Assembly: GCA_002197995.1 (NCBI GenBank)
Contig: NGZR01000008.1
Coordinates: forward strand, 1 to 64,000
Length of the DNA stretch: 64,000 nt
DNA from: Gaeumannomyces sp. JS-464
Lineage: Eukaryota > Ascomycota > Sordariomycetes > Magnaporthales > Magnaporthaceae
Reading direction: 5' to 3'
Shown here: one piece after another, positions 22,275 through 33,509 of the stretch
Layout of the letters: every line of letters begins with the position of its first letter
Position numbering within the stretch: the first letter of the stretch is position 1
The notes under the pieces: generated by a model
Databases searched by the model: none
Seen by the model: only the letters and a program-made list of their open reading frames with translations
What the model was told of the DNA's origin: nothing
Made by a program: the position numbers and the translations under genes

Positions 22275-23129
22275 ATGGCGGCCGACAAGACCGCTTTCGT
22301 CATCGTCCATGGCCTCGCCTTCGCGCCGGCAACCTTCGACTCACTGAGGAAGGCCCTGGAAGGCGCCGGCTATGATGTTGCCATACCCCGGCTGCCGAGC
22401 ATGGGCGAAGGCGTAGTCGGCGCCACCATGGCCAACGAGGTGGCAGTGGTGCGGGCAGCCATGGCGCCGGCGCTGGAAGCCGGCAAGGACATTGTGCTGA
22501 TGGGACACTCATACGGCGGCATGGTCATCACGCCGACAGCGCTGGGATACAGCAAGACCGAGAGGGAGGCGCGGGGACTCAAGGGCGGTGTCAAGGCCGT
22601 GGTCTACCTCGAGGCGTTCGCTGGCTGGGAGAAGGGCAGGTATCCCATGGACGTGGTGTGGGGGTCGGGCAGCGGCATCCCGGCCATGATGAAGCCCCTC
22701 GAGATTGAAGGTTGGTGAGGAGTTGGACGGGATGCAGTCAGACGCAGCAAGAATACTCCACTAACAGGCCAGGGCAGCCCACCGACAACATCCCCATCCC
22801 CAAGTCGCGCACCGACCTGGACAAGCAGATCGCGCAGTTCATGTTCTTCAACACGTGCACGCCCGAGCAGACCGAGACGTGCCTGGGGCTGCTCGAGTCC
22901 ATGTCGCTGGGCGCGGCGCTGGAGCCGACGAGGTGGTCCCGGCGGACCTCAAGACGTCGCTGACCTACATCATCGGGGAAAAGGACAACGCGATGCCGGT
23001 GGCCGTGGCCGAGAAGTTGTAGCGGGCACTCCGGGCATGAAGGAGGTGCGGATGGACACAGGCCACGCGCCGTTTGTCAGCCACGTGGACGAGCTGGTCA
23101 AGGTGCTGGAGGCGGTTGCGCAGGAATAG
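22275..23129 (+). CDS. alpha/beta hydrolase, two frame breaks
   Basis: Exons 22275-22714 and 22768-23129; the 53-base intron has GTGAGG and CTAACAG. The product is about 267 residues after correction. FVIVHGLAFAP gives the oxyanion-loop HG (12-13), MGHSYGG (76-82) the nucleophile elbow with Ser79, and TGHAPFVSHVDEL near the end the catalytic histidine, the last strand-helix of small salicylate-esterase/hydroxynitrile-lyase-like hydrolases. There is no signal peptide, so a cytosolic esterase or lyase is likely; the substrate is unknown. One base is missing near 22926 (between LEP and EVVPADLKTS) and one near 23020 (after VAVAEKL). With both added, the length is exactly 268 codons. The next gene, GH17, is on the same strand 660 bases on. 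Confidence 0.85.
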
Positions 23130-23786
23130 GCGATTCTAAAATGCGTGGCGTGTCGATCGTGCCTGCCGGGGTCTGCGTGTCGGACATTTGACAAAAGTAC
23201 GACCGCGATGCGATGTTGGTGCAAGCCATGTGCGAGGGTGCGAGCCAGGGAGGCACGCTCTGTTTCGGCCCAGCTTGGGCAGGATTGAGTGCTGTGTGGT
23301 GCTGCCAGAAAATCTGACAGCGTGTGTACGATATGTAACCACTGTAGCGAATGACGCGAACTCTGCTCTACCACGACAGCCTGCCATCACTCGACAGCCA
23401 GCACCGGGAAATGCAGCTGCTACAGTGCTACGGACGGTGCTCTGTGCTGGCCCCGACAGCAGTGGCTGCTTGGCCGCGGCCCAGAACTTGGCCACCGCCC
23501 ATCTCTGCCAATCCAGCGACGCTGGGCGCTCATGGCCCGGTCGAATCGGGTCCAAGATGACACTGGCGTCGAAAAATACGAGCTGTGGTTGCTGCAGCAC
23601 AACGTCATCTGCGTCTGGAGTGCGAGACAGGGCGACAAATTACCGGTCGTGGCAGGCTGGCACAGCATGGCAAAATACCATCCAGGTATATCATGATGCA
23701 GCGACCGCGCCTAGCCCCCAACGTCTTGTTATTCCTACAACAAACATCGTCTACTCCTTGCTAGTCTACCACTTGCCACTCACACA
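23130..23786. other. intergenic, GH17 upstream region
   Basis: No gene seen; open frames here overlap on both strands without domain content. The last 80 bases are pyrimidine/CA-rich and end CACTCACACA before the GH17 ATG, consistent with a transcription start and leader. Confidence 0.5.
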
Positions 23787-24722
23787 ATGCAACTCCGTCA
23801 CCTTGCCGTCGCCGGCCTCGCCGCCCGCGCCGCCGCCCAGCAGGTCCAGGGCTTCAACTACGGCGCCACCAACAGCGACGGCTCGTGCAGGGGCTACGCC
23901 GACTTTGTGCGCTTTTTCAACGAGGCCAAGTCCCTCGCCGGGGCCCCGCGCTTCGCCTCGGCCCGCCTCTACACGTCCATCCAGTGCGGCACCGCCGCCG
24001 ACCCCATCTCGGCCTACCAGGCCGCCATCGACACCGACACCTCCATCCTCGTCGGCTTCTGGGCGAGCGCCGGCCGCACCGTGTTCGAAAACGAGCTCAA
24101 CTCGCTGCTGCGCGCCGTCCAGGTCCACGGCGAGGCACTGACCTCGCGCATTGTCGGCATCAGCGTCGGCTCCGAGGACCTGTACCGCAGCAGCCCGCAG
24201 GGCGTCGCCAATAATGCCGGGCAGGGCGCGACGGGCGCCGAGATCGAGGGCTACCTCGGCTGGGCCCGCGACTGGTTCCGCGGCACCCCGCTCGAGGGCA
24301 AGCTCCTGGGCCACGTCGACACCTGGACCGCCTGGGTGCTGCCCGAGAACGCCGGCGTGGCTGCGTCGGTCAACTGGCTGGGCCACAACTCGTTCCCGTA
24401 CTGGGAGAACTCGCGTCCCAACGCCATCGAGCAGGCTGAGGACAACTTTTGGTCCGCCGTGCGCGAGACCGAGAGGGTCGCTGCCGGCAAGCCCGTCTGG
24501 ATCACCGAGACTGGCTGGCCTCACCGCGGCCCGACCCAACGCGCAGCCGTCCCGTCTCCCCAGAATGCCAGGACGTACTGGAGCCAGGTCGGCTGCACCC
24601 TGTTCAACAACCGCAGCGTCTGGTGGTACACCCTCAAGGACGCCAACACGGCGCAGACCGACATCTCTTTTGGCGTCACTCCCATCGACAGCTCGAACCC
24701 GATCTTTGATCTGAGCTGCTAG
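23787..24722 (+). CDS. secreted GH17 beta-1,3-glucanase
   Basis: A single exon of 311 residues. The first ~17 residues (MQLRHLAVAGLAARAAA) form a signal peptide, and the mature chain starts QQVQGFNYGATN. The fold is the GH17 barrel: IVGISVGSED supplies the acid/base Glu130 and KPVWITETGWP the nucleophile Glu241; GFWAS and GHNSFPYWE are other family positions. It should cleave or transglycosylate cell-wall beta-1,3-glucan outside the cell. There is no serine/threonine-rich tail or GPI site, so it is probably soluble, resembling the Bgl2-like branch more than the GPI-anchored one. The frame is intact. Confidence 0.92.
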   Translation: MQLRHLAVAGLAARAAAQQVQGFNYGATNSDGSCRGYADFVRFFNEAKSLAGAPRFASARLYTSIQCGTAADPISAYQAAIDTDTSILVGFWASAGRTVFENELNSLLRAVQVHGEALTSRIVGISVGSEDLYRSSPQGVANNAGQGATGAEIEGYLGWARDWFRGTPLEGKLLGHVDTWTAWVLPENAGVAASVNWLGHNSFPYWENSRPNAIEQAEDNFWSAVRETERVAAGKPVWITETGWPHRGPTQRAAVPSPQNARTYWSQVGCTLFNNRSVWWYTLKDANTAQTDISFGVTPIDSSNPIFDLSC

Positions 24723-24820
24723 GCATCTAAAGCGCCATTTGTAATGTTTACCAGGTTTAAAACTACACGGGAAAAGTAATTAGACAGCGAATAGCTACGT
24801 AGGCACATAGGATAACTTTT

Positions 24821-26147
24821 TCAACCTTCCCACAGAAACTTCTGCTCCTTTCCTTCAAATAGTGGCCGTAAAGCCATGCCATAGTCGCCTCCGTTGGGCG
24901 TCCGGAGCAGCGTGTGGATGTGGAACTTGGCCGGCTCGGCATTGTTCAGGAAGACGCCCGAGTGGTGGTCAAACTCGACGATGATGACAGGGCTTTGGAT
25001 ACGGTAGTAAAAGGGATCCTCATCCGTGAAGCCGCCGATCCAGCAAAAGTACGTCTCGTGGAACCACGACCTGACCTGTTCGAGGCGGAGCCGGCGAGCC
25101 GTGTCTGGAAGGTAAAGCAGGTACTGCTCCGCAATCTTGGCCGCGAGCTCCTGCTGGGGGGGGCATGTCTGCCACGACGATGCCCTCGTACGGGACCACG
25201 CGGTTGTCGCGGTACGCCCCGCATATGTGGCGCTGGTCGTCATGGTTCCATCTCCCTTTGGGCATGGCCGGGTCCTTGAGCAGCTTGTAGACCTGCGCCT
25301 TGGCCTGCTGGTCCGGCGGCAGGGACTGCATCAGCCGGAGGCCCAACTCCTCCTCAACGTGCAGGATGCGCGTGCCCTTGTAGGGCCCGTCGTCGATAAT
25401 GTTCGGCTCGGCGCCGGTGAACCACGGCGAGACGACAATCTGGGTTTTGTGCAGCAGCACGTTGAGGCACAGATGGTGGCCGTAGAATGAGAAGCCCCAG
25501 GGCGCCGTGCTGGACGGCTCACCAAACAGGACAAAGTTGTACGAGAACTCGTTGCAGATGCGCGGCGCCGCGACCAGCTCGCCAAGGAAGCCATTGATGC
25601 GCATGGCCCGAGCGCCTTCCGGTAGCCCTCGGGGGACAGCGTGCGCTCGAGCACCTGCATGACGCCGTTGCGCACGTCGGGCGCGAGCTCGTCGAGGCGA
25701 GGCCCTTATCGCTCAGCAGGAACTCCGGGTTCGACCACGAGCGCCACTCAGGCGAGTCGATGTGGTAGCTGAGGACAGACTTTTGCTGAGGCGTCAACCT
25801 GGCCGCGAGCGAGGCGACGGCGTTGACGATGCTGTCGGTGGGCACGCCCTCGTCCTGGAGCTTGAAGAGGCCGTGGCGGATGTTTCCTGGTCGCTGTCAG
25901 TGTGCAGTACAGATAGACGCAGCCACTGCATTGCATTGCATACCATCCGACGTGACGCCCCTGAACGGCTCCTGGAACAGGTCGCGCCAATGCAGGTACA
26001 ACGCGTGCAGCCACGGCGGGTTGCCGCTCTGCTTGAAGGCCTTGGCGTACTCGTGCGCATCCTGCTTCTGCATCGTCGTGAAGCGGGGATGCTGAGGTCG
26101 GGCAGGAAGCGGCGGTAGTCGCCATTCTTGTCACCTGGGCCAGCCAT
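24821..26147 (-). CDS. DUF3500 family protein, four frame breaks
   Basis: Two exons, 26147-25944 and 25886-24821, with a 57-base intron (GTATGC...CCAG). About 423 residues after correction. Family hallmarks: FGEPSSTAPWGFSFYGHHLC, VVSPWFTGAEPNIIDDGP, GPYKGTRILHVEEELGLRLM, NRVVPYEGIVVADMPP, IGGFTDEDPFYYRIQSPV and VEFDHHSGVFLNNAEPAKFH, then HIHTLLRTPNGGDYG. These match DUF3500, a domain of unknown function found in fungi and bacteria; conserved histidines suggest a metal or catalytic role, but this is unproven. There is no signal peptide. Breaks: one base missing near 26085-26088, near 25697-25704 and near 25605-25609, and one extra in the G8 run at 25156-25163. The corrected length is 424 codons. 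The neighbouring HET gene is on the same strand. Confidence 0.85.
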
Positions 26148-26362
26148 ATTGCTCTATGATGTTGTCGATGTCGCCGCTATGGTGTTCTGTCTCGTTACCT
26201 AGCACAGTCGACCATGAAAAACGCCACAGAAAGCAGCACCAAGAAACATGGCCTGATACCCCGCCCCCGCGCGGCTTGGGGGATTTCCCCAAGTGCCGAG
26301 GTGGAGACTGGGAAGTCGCCCGCGTCGGAATAAAGACGAGCCCCAGCCTTCATAATGGCCTC

Positions 26363-28487
26363 CTACAACAGCATAATGTCAGCCGACTTTTGATCCCCAG
26401 ACGCAAACACCTCCCCGCTCATGATGCCGTGCACGTAGCATTCGCCAATGACGTGGTAAACGCGCCCGTCGGCTCTGCCAGCCCTCCGAAGCACAAACGG
26501 GATGTTGCAGCCCTGGATGATGGCGACGACATCTCCATCGCGCGCCCAGTGCGGCACCATCCCAAACATCTTCTTCTCCGTCACGGCAAAGCGCCGGTTC
26601 TTGGCAGCCCGGCCGGCTGCAGCGCGCAGACTGCGGAACGCCGAGCCCACAGTCCTCGTTCCGGCCAGCATGGCGAGATCCAGCCCTCCCCTGCCCTTGG
26701 GTTTGCGCTGCAGCGGCGAGTACGTCTGCCCGGGGAACGAGGGGCTGCGTCCTGTAGACTGGTCCAGGAGGAAGCTAAACGGCTCGGCGTACGAGTCTGG
26801 GGCGCGGAGCCTGTTGGTGTCGTCCTTATCGACGACGAGTGTCCGCCAAAAGGCCTCGAATGCCCGGCTGCCTTCCTGGGAGACGCTGCTCGCAGACGAA
26901 GCTTCTGAGCTGCTCAAGTAGAGCGAGTCAGGAGCCGCCGCTGCCGCCAAGTCGGCGCAGGCAACCAGGAAGTCCCTGTTTTTTGTCTGTGGACTGACAA
27001 GACTGATGTCCGGGTCGGCCAGCCGCCGTGTGGTCTCGACGATTCTGTCGACGAACACGGCGCGACAATGCAGCTCGACGCCTTTGATATCTATCTTTGC
27101 TTCCTCTCCGTGCGGCGAAAGCGGGAAGGAGTGTTGGTTCTTGCTGCCGTACACGCCGGACCAGGTGTCGCGAAGGCGCGAAGTCTGGCGTGGCTGATTC
27201 CAGTCCGGAACCCACGAGGGGAGTCCTGGAAAGGTCTGGGTGTATTCACGGTCGACGCTCGCCAGGATCTGATCCAGGCTCTGTGGCGACGTCCCCAGCC
27301 TGAACTCCACGACGTCTCGATACAGCATGGCTGTGGTATAAGTTTTCGAATAGCTGACCCGGTCCCATTTTGGGGTTTTGAGCATTCCCAAAAGCCCGTA
27401 CACCTTGTCCCGAGGGTCATAGCATCGGCAGGCCCGGATATAATCCATCAATTCCGGCTGCGTGATCATCTCCTTGACCGGCGAGGGAAGGGCCCAGAGC
27501 CTGCCGGCGCGGGAGATGACGTCTACTCCACGGTCAAGTTCGTCTTCCGGCGGCGGCAGCGTCTCGAACATCCAATTCGAGAGCCCCGAACTTTGGAGGC
27601 TGTCGTATGCCGTGACCAGCATGTCCCAGTTCATCACCTCGTGGCCGCACATGACCATGATGGCCTCGGGCATCCAGACCTCCTGGTTGATCCACACCCT
27701 CGTGAACCAGGGCCGCAGGAAAAAGGCCCGGAGCCCTGCCCAGGCTTTGTCTTCGGGCCCGGGAAGGGAGCGGCGAGCGAGGTCCGCAGGGATATCGAGA
27801 GATTTCACGTCCAGGTGCATCTCCATGGCGATGAACTTAAGCAGATTGACCGTCTCACTCGATTCGGGGTTGGGTCGCCAAGCCAGACTAGCGTGTTGAA
27901 GGACTGGGCATAGATGCGCCCCATCAGCGGGATCTGTCTCTCCTTCTCCGTCTCGTCCGCCTGGTTGATGCACAGCTGGTCGATCCACATCATCAAGGAT
28001 ACATCCGGACGACGGAAGTGCTTGAGAGCTCTCTCGAGAGCCGCAGTGGCTGGCTTCATGTAGCCGTCCAGCTCGATCGAGGCGTCAAATATGTTGGGGC
28101 CCCAGGTGTAGCTGAGAGCCGTGTATGCCACAGGCTCGAGCTTAGCTGGCAGCAAGAGGGCGTGGCGGGGGACCGCAGAGTGCGGCCTGCCTTTGATGGG
28201 CACGTCGAGGCTGCAGTGGTACAGCGAGCACCGGATCTTGTCTAGGCCGGAGCCGGGCTTGAGCTCGAGGACTCTGATCTCCAGGGGCTCGAGAAGCAGC
28301 GCAAGCGGCCAGTACGGGCCCTCGAGGGGCCGATCCTGGCTAGGTTCCGGCGACAAGACTTCTTGCCGAAGGGGGAGTCGTCATCCTGCAAATCCAGCTC
28401 ACCGACTCTAGCGATGCTGGGAACTTCCATCATACTGTCAACAGCCTTGCTTTCGAGAATGTTGTACCATGGTGGCAGTGCGGCCAT
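26363..28487 (-). CDS. HET-domain (heterokaryon incompatibility) protein, two frame breaks
   Basis: An intronless frame of about 708 residues after correction. The HET domain occupies roughly 110-270: YTALSYTWGPNIF, then LKHFRRPDVSLMMWIDQLC, INQADETEKERQIPLMGRIY and NTLVWLGD. A long C-terminal region follows (FLRPWFTRVWINQEVW, CYDPRDKVYGLLGM, LPSWVPDWNQPR) and a terminal ER-like module with GDVVAIIQGCNIPFVLRR, VYHVIGECYVHGIMSGEVF. This is the usual architecture of large Pezizomycotina HET proteins, which can trigger cell death when incompatible strains fuse. Breaks: one C missing near 28371-28375 and one near 27872-27874, both in C runs; corrected length 709 codons. Whether it acts in vegetative incompatibility is not shown by sequence. 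Confidence 0.9.
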
Positions 28488-28829
28488 GATGAGTTAATTG
28501 CTGGGTCAATACGAGTTGGATGGCAGGTGTAGATGGGGAGTACGAGTAGAAAGTAGATGTCCGCGTCTGCCTCGGAGACACTCCACATTGCGGGGGAGGG
28601 GCAGATGTTCCCTTGGCCACACATGCAGCTGTAGCTTGGCGCGGGCTCAGACGGGCTGACGGCCTCTGGTCACAGGGAAGGCTCCAAGCGGGGGCCCGAC
28701 TGTACGACAGAAGACGGGCCCAAGATGTATGCCGTGGATGGAACAGATAGACGTATTTAATTACTATTAAAGGGTCTCCCACCCATTGGCCCATCTGCCA
28801 CTCCCCCCTCTCCATTTCCACCGCCAACT
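28488..28829. other. HET gene upstream / nuclease-fold gene downstream interval
   Basis: About 340 bases between two genes on the same strand. No additional gene is seen. It contains an AT-rich TATTTAATTACTATTAAAG patch at 28753-28771, which could serve in 3'-end formation of the upstream minus-strand gene. Confidence 0.45.
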
Positions 28830-30940
28830 TCAGCCCCTGAGCTCGTACTCGGTAAGAACTGCGGCGTGGTCCGACGTCCACTGGTTATTTACATAGCTTG
28901 GGTCCGTCACTGGCTTTGGCTGCCCTACCAGCACGGTCCGCGACGCCTTGACACGCAGCTTCCCACCCTTGTGGTAGATAAAGTCTATGCGGTCCTGCGG
29001 CTCCGGCTTGCCATTGCTGTTCATCGGGTTCAGCGGCGACCAAGTGAGGCCCGGCACCGCCACCGGATCAGGGTTGGCCACGCGGAACGAGTCGACAAGT
29101 CCCGCCTCGGTCGGCCGCACCGACGTCGGCCAGGGCACATTGGAGTAGCCGCAGTTCTTGGACTTGAGCGCGTCCGTCCAGTCGAGGTGCGACGGCGCGT
29201 TGAAGTCGCCCATCAGGAGGACCGGCACCTCGTCGGCGTTGGCAATGTGGCCCAAGCCCCGCATCGAGCTGAGCGCGTCGGTGATCTCGCCCGTCCGCCC
29301 GCTCTGCGCCTCACGCTGCAGCACCCGGTCGACCGACATCTTGTCGAAGCAGAAGTCGTAGGGCCCGTACGGGTTGTATCCCAGGTGCGCCACCCAGACG
29401 TTGACGGCGCTGTCGCCGAACTGGACGCGCACGCCAGTCGCGGTCGATGTCGTGCTGCCGTAGTTCTCGGCGATGCGGTACCGGCTGATGATGGCGACCT
29501 TGCCGTGGTCCGTCCGCGAGTGCCAGCCCAAGGCGTCGGCCACCCGTTTGGCGTGGTTGACGCCGCCGTCGTTGACCTCCTGGAACCCAATTACGTCCAG
29601 GTTGGACGAGGCGAAGAGGTTCACCTCCTTGGCCAGGTGGTTGTTGATCTTGGTGCCGCCGTGCCACATGTTGAACGTCATGACGCGCAAGTTGTCGACC
29701 AGGGCCGACCCCGATGGCCGCACCGGCACCTGCAGCGTGAGCGTCGCGCTTGACGAGCCCCTGGTCGCGCGCATCTCGACCGACGTGCCGGAGCTTCCAG
29801 CCGGCGGCGTGCCGCTGATGACGCCGTCGGCGCTTACGCTGAGCCAGCTCGAGCCGGACCCGCCACCAGCGCGGGAAAACGTGACGCCGCTGGTGCCGCC
29901 CTCGAGCAGCCCACGAGCGGTGTAGCTGAACCGAGTGCCAACGCGGGCGTTGTGTGTCGTCGTCGTGTCAACGTAAAACCTGAGGGGGCTCTCGGGGGCC
30001 GTGTAGCTGATGTCAATGTACTCGCCGAGCCAAATGTAGCCGTCGTTTGCTAGGAAGTACACCTGGTAGCTGCCAGAGGGCACATCTTCAGGCGAGAGCT
30101 TCACTGTGCCTGATGTTCCTGTGGCGTAGGCCCACTTGACCGACTCCTTGTTACCGTTTCTACTCCCGCCGGACGGGCCGTCCCCTGGCTTGTATAGCCC
30201 GATCCAATTCTTGTCGTTGGCCTTGGTTGTCGAGTACCGGAAAGTCAGCGGCTCGCCCGACACTCTCTGCACGCGACCGTCAACCGACACATCAATGGGA
30301 TCCGACATCCACCTGTACCCGTCAACGGCGAGGTAGAACACCTTGTATGCGCCAGGGTCGAGGTCACGCGTGGGGAGTCGATGCCTGCCTGTTGTGACAC
30401 CATCGACAGTCGAAACGGCACCGTTGGTATAGGCCCACACAAGCGATGGCTGGTCCTTCTCCTCGTTGACGGGACCGCCGCCCGAGGCACGGTACAGGCC
30501 GAGCCAGTTGGTCTGCTGGTGCGCATGGTGGAGAACTCGATCGTGATTGGGTCGACGCCGTTTTCGATCAGACGCAGCCCCCCAGGCTTGGAGTAGTCGA
30601 TGGGCCCCGTCACCCACCCATATCCATCGCGAGCAAGGAAGAAGAGCCGGTGCTTTCCTGCTGGGAGGCCAGGGGTGGGCAGGTTGATCTTGCCAGAGCG
30701 ACCGGGGGTGTACTTCCAGACGAGCGAGGGCTCGGCCTTCTTCTGGTCCACAGGGCCGTCGCCAGCACGCCAAAGCCCGATCCAGTTCTTGTCGTCGGGC
30801 TGATCCGTCGTGTACTCGATGGTAAGCGGCGCGCCGCGGGCAGGGGCCAACTTGAAGCTACCGCCAGCCAAGACGGGCGCGCATTGGAGCGCGACAAGCA
30901 GCGCGGAGGATGCCGCAGCCAACAGCGACGGGAGATGCAT
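28830..30940 (-). CDS. secreted endonuclease/exonuclease/phosphatase-fold protein with three tandem Ig-like repeats
   Basis: A single exon, about 703 residues from the ATG at 30940 (an ATG at 30967 would add nine residues). Residues 1-26 are a signal peptide (MHLPSLLAAASSALLVALQ...). Three repeats of about 90 residues follow, each with NWIGL(W/Y)(R/K)xGDGP, SLVWKYT/VKWAYAT and LFFLARDGYGW-type segments, recalling SKICH-like beta sandwiches. A putative Ig/cadherin-like domain ends VISGTPPAG...LTLQVPV. The EEP domain follows (about 400-703): RVMTFNMWHGG, LDVIGFQEVNDGG, WVAHLGYNPYGPYDF, VLLMGDFNAPSHLDW, DRIDFIYHKGG, WTSDHAAVLTEYEL. These carry the catalytic Glu, Asp/Asn and His-Asp of DNase I/sphingomyelinase enzymes. 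One base is missing near 30511-30525 in repeat 2. It probably acts outside the cell on nucleic acid, phospholipid or phosphoinositol. Confidence 0.85.
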
Positions 30941-31509
30941 GTGGGCGGCGGTTGAGAAGACGGGCAAATGGGAGGCCTAACGAGCGAAGGCGTGATGGCA
31001 ACGGACGTGACACGACAGCCATCCTGGCGCCGAAGCGGGTATTAATATTCACAGCCACGCTGCAGTGCACAGGGATGACACTGTAGACACGATCATCGAC
31101 AGGCGTGATTTTGGCTGCTGGCAATCCTGAAGGAGTTAGACATGGTTCTGCGCCTCCTTCCGGGCGGCCCGCTCCTCGAAGAAGCAAAGTCAGGAGCTGA
31201 CGGGTGCAGAAACAAGCTAGCGTCGGAGGTATCTGAGGGGTAACATTCCGAAAATCAGCTGCAACCGCGGCCTGGCGCCACATCACATCATCTTCGGTGC
31301 CCGATATGGAACATTGACTGAACCGCATGGCATAGCAACGGTGTTCCCCTTTCCGCTAATTTCTGCAAGGTCATGTCATCGGCGTTTACACCCCAAGTCA
31401 CTCAGATCGCCTTCTCCCCAACTGACATCAGCCCATCCACATATTGCTGTCTTTTGACAGATCAACTCCCTTCCACCGCAACCGTTCCTCCCACTTCCTC
31501 CCAGTGCCA
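30941..31509. other. intergenic region
   Basis: About 570 bases without a supported gene. It holds the promoter of the secreted nuclease-fold gene on the right and the 3' flank of the GNAT gene. No convincing regulatory motif recognised. Confidence 0.5.
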
Positions 31510-32025
31510 CTAGTCCTTTGCTGCATCGACTGTAACATTTTGACGCAATAGGTAGGTGGCAGCGGCGCCATATCCCAGCAGCTTCTCCCCGAGCGCCGCG
31601 TCGACCGGCTCGGGCAAAAAGCCGAAGCGGCCCCAGAAGGCACCGGTGTCGTAGACGGAAATGAGACACGTCGTGGTGTACCGCCTGCCCACGGCGAGGA
31701 GCTTTTCAACGCATAAAACTGCGAGCCCTCCTCCGCGCCATGCCGGGAGGATGGCCAGGTCGTGGATGTAGAACTGGTCCGCGTTGGGTGCAATCGAGCC
31801 CAGCAAGCTGTCTAATGCTGGGGGATTGCCTCGGCGGATAGGATGAGATAAAGCATAGCCGTAGATGCCACTTTCGCCGTCGGATAGGACCAGACAACCC
31901 TCTGGGAAAAGTCGGAGGCGCTCCTCAAACACCGCGTCGCTCTCGGGCAAATTTGGGTGAACCGCGTTGGCCACAAGGAGAAGGCCCGGAATGTCGCTCT
32001 GGCTGGCTTGGCGCCAGGCTGCCAT
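31510..32025 (-). CDS. GNAT-family N-acetyltransferase
   Basis: 171 residues from the ATG at 32025. The frame is open 60 codons further upstream, but that part has no conservation pattern, and MAAWRQASQSDIPGLLLVAN is the usual GNAT start. The acetyl-CoA site is FYIHDLAILPAWRGGGLAVL (motif A, R/Q-x-x-G-x-G/A), preceded by YGYALSHPIRRG (strand beta3-beta4) and followed by LISVYDTGAFWGRFGF, the C-terminal GNAT strand and helix. It should transfer acetyl from acetyl-CoA to a small molecule amine or a protein; the acceptor is unknown. Intact and intronless. Confidence 0.88.
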   Translation of the reverse strand: MAAWRQASQSDIPGLLLVANAVHPNLPESDAVFEERLRLFPEGCLVLSDGESGIYGYALSHPIRRGNPPALDSLLGSIAPNADQFYIHDLAILPAWRGGGLAVLCVEKLLAVGRRYTTTCLISVYDTGAFWGRFGFLPEPVDAALGEKLLGYGAAATYLLRQNVTVDAAKD

Positions 32026-33370
32026 CCCTCCGGTAGGTGCTGCCCGGATGGCGTTAGTGCTCAGTTCGGTGTGCACTCCACGGAAAGGGCGCAGAGGTGA
32101 GGGGATTGGACGCGGGGTTTTCCTCGAACACGGACATGATGATGTCAGCAAGCAGACCGCAACTGGGGAAGAAAAGATCCGCAAACTTTCCGGCCCATCC
32201 GGCACGTCGTCGTTTTGGTTTTTCGTTCATGTTCTCGGATGGCATGGGATTTTCAGCCGGCAAAAACTGGGGTTAATTATTTTGACACAGACTAATGCAT
32301 GTTTTCAGGACCTTTCGACTTCCTGCTCACAGTTCACGTTGGGTTTTTTTTTTAAAAAAATATTTGGCAAAAGAAATGAAAAAAAAAAAAGGGAAAAGAA
32401 AAAATACCAAGTGGCTTTTACCAAACTGGTGCCTAACTGGGGTGCTATTTATAAAAATGAAAATTCATAACAATCCTTCGACATTTTCTGCTAGCTTGAG
32501 GCTGATGCCAGCTTGAAAATTCGAGTTCCTGCACTTTCTATTTCCTCGCCAACATTATGCATGACCCCGCTCCTTGGCCCCTTTTCATAACGTAAAAAGG
32601 CACTATCGAATCTGCGAAAGTAGCCTCCAAGTTCCTCTTAAGCACGAAATGTTACAAATAAGCCTGACATGCATCTGCTGTGTTTCGGAGCAGGCCTCGT
32701 CATGCTTTGCTCTACGGAAGATCCCCAGAAATGCAGCCAACGATGGACACAATTTGGTTATTTAATATCTACCGTGGCACACCAGCATGCGCATTTTCTT
32801 GGAATTCTGCTCCTACGCCGCGCAGCCCCAAAAACCCGCATGGCTTTAGGTGCTGGACAGAGACGAGCTCTCCGCTGCGCCAAGTGACTCACGGGCAAGG
32901 ATGAGAGAGAACCTACCCTGCAAACGTGGCTAACAGCCAGTAGTCCGGCTTCGTCGCAGGAGGTGGCGATGCCATTAGGCTGACGGACGTGTTGCCTCAA
33001 ATTGCGCTGTGCACCTGGGGTGAATTCTGCTCTTCTTTGACACAAAGGAATCGTCTGACGTGCAGAATGCAAGCAATCTCTCCATGAGGAAGCCAGGCTA
33101 CGATACCCGCAGGCTAGTTTGCAGTCAACGACTGTAAAGCTGTACGGATTGGGTACCCGCGCCGCTCTAGCCAGGCTCTGAGCCACCGTAGGCACATCTC
33201 ATCTCAGCAGGAGGCTCCTGAACGCCTCGCTGCCTTGTTGGCAGTATGCTTTCGTCACAGTGTTGTGGCCTGGCGATCCTACATCGAGGCAGAGGGTTGA
33301 GGTCTTTTTGGGGATTTGGGATACACTTACGGATCCCATGTCGTGCCCGAGATCTATGGGAAGAAAAAGG
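32026..33370. other. 1.3-kb intergenic region
   Basis: No gene supported. An A-rich/T-rich block at 32340-32460 contains runs of T and A. The remainder is mid-GC. The right end is the promoter of the small secreted protein. Confidence 0.55.
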
Positions 33371-33378
33371 TATAAAAA
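33371..33378 (+). promoter_or_regulatory. TATA box of small secreted protein gene
   Basis: TATAAAAA lies 139 bases upstream of the ATG at 33510. A pyrimidine-rich stretch (CGTCCCTCTGCTCCCC) follows at about 33380 and a CA-rich leader precedes the ATG. A strong TATA suggests a highly inducible gene. Confidence 0.55.
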
Positions 33379-33509
33379 CGTCCCTCTGCTCCCCGAGTGG
33401 TGGATTGTGTCCTGCTTCTCATCATCGCCAACAAGACAAAGACATCCTGATCATCCAAGCACTCAGCCCACCAGTTTTAAATAACTATCCCACATCCACC
33501 ACCACCAAA

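Noticed and set aside
23766..24539. A 257-codon frame antisense to the GH17 gene
   Set aside because: Shadow of a GC-rich gene whose sense frame has an intact signal peptide and catalytic motifs.
28866..29753. A 295-codon frame antisense to the secreted nuclease-fold gene
   Set aside because: Arg/Val/His-rich shadow translation; the sense strand carries the EEP motifs.
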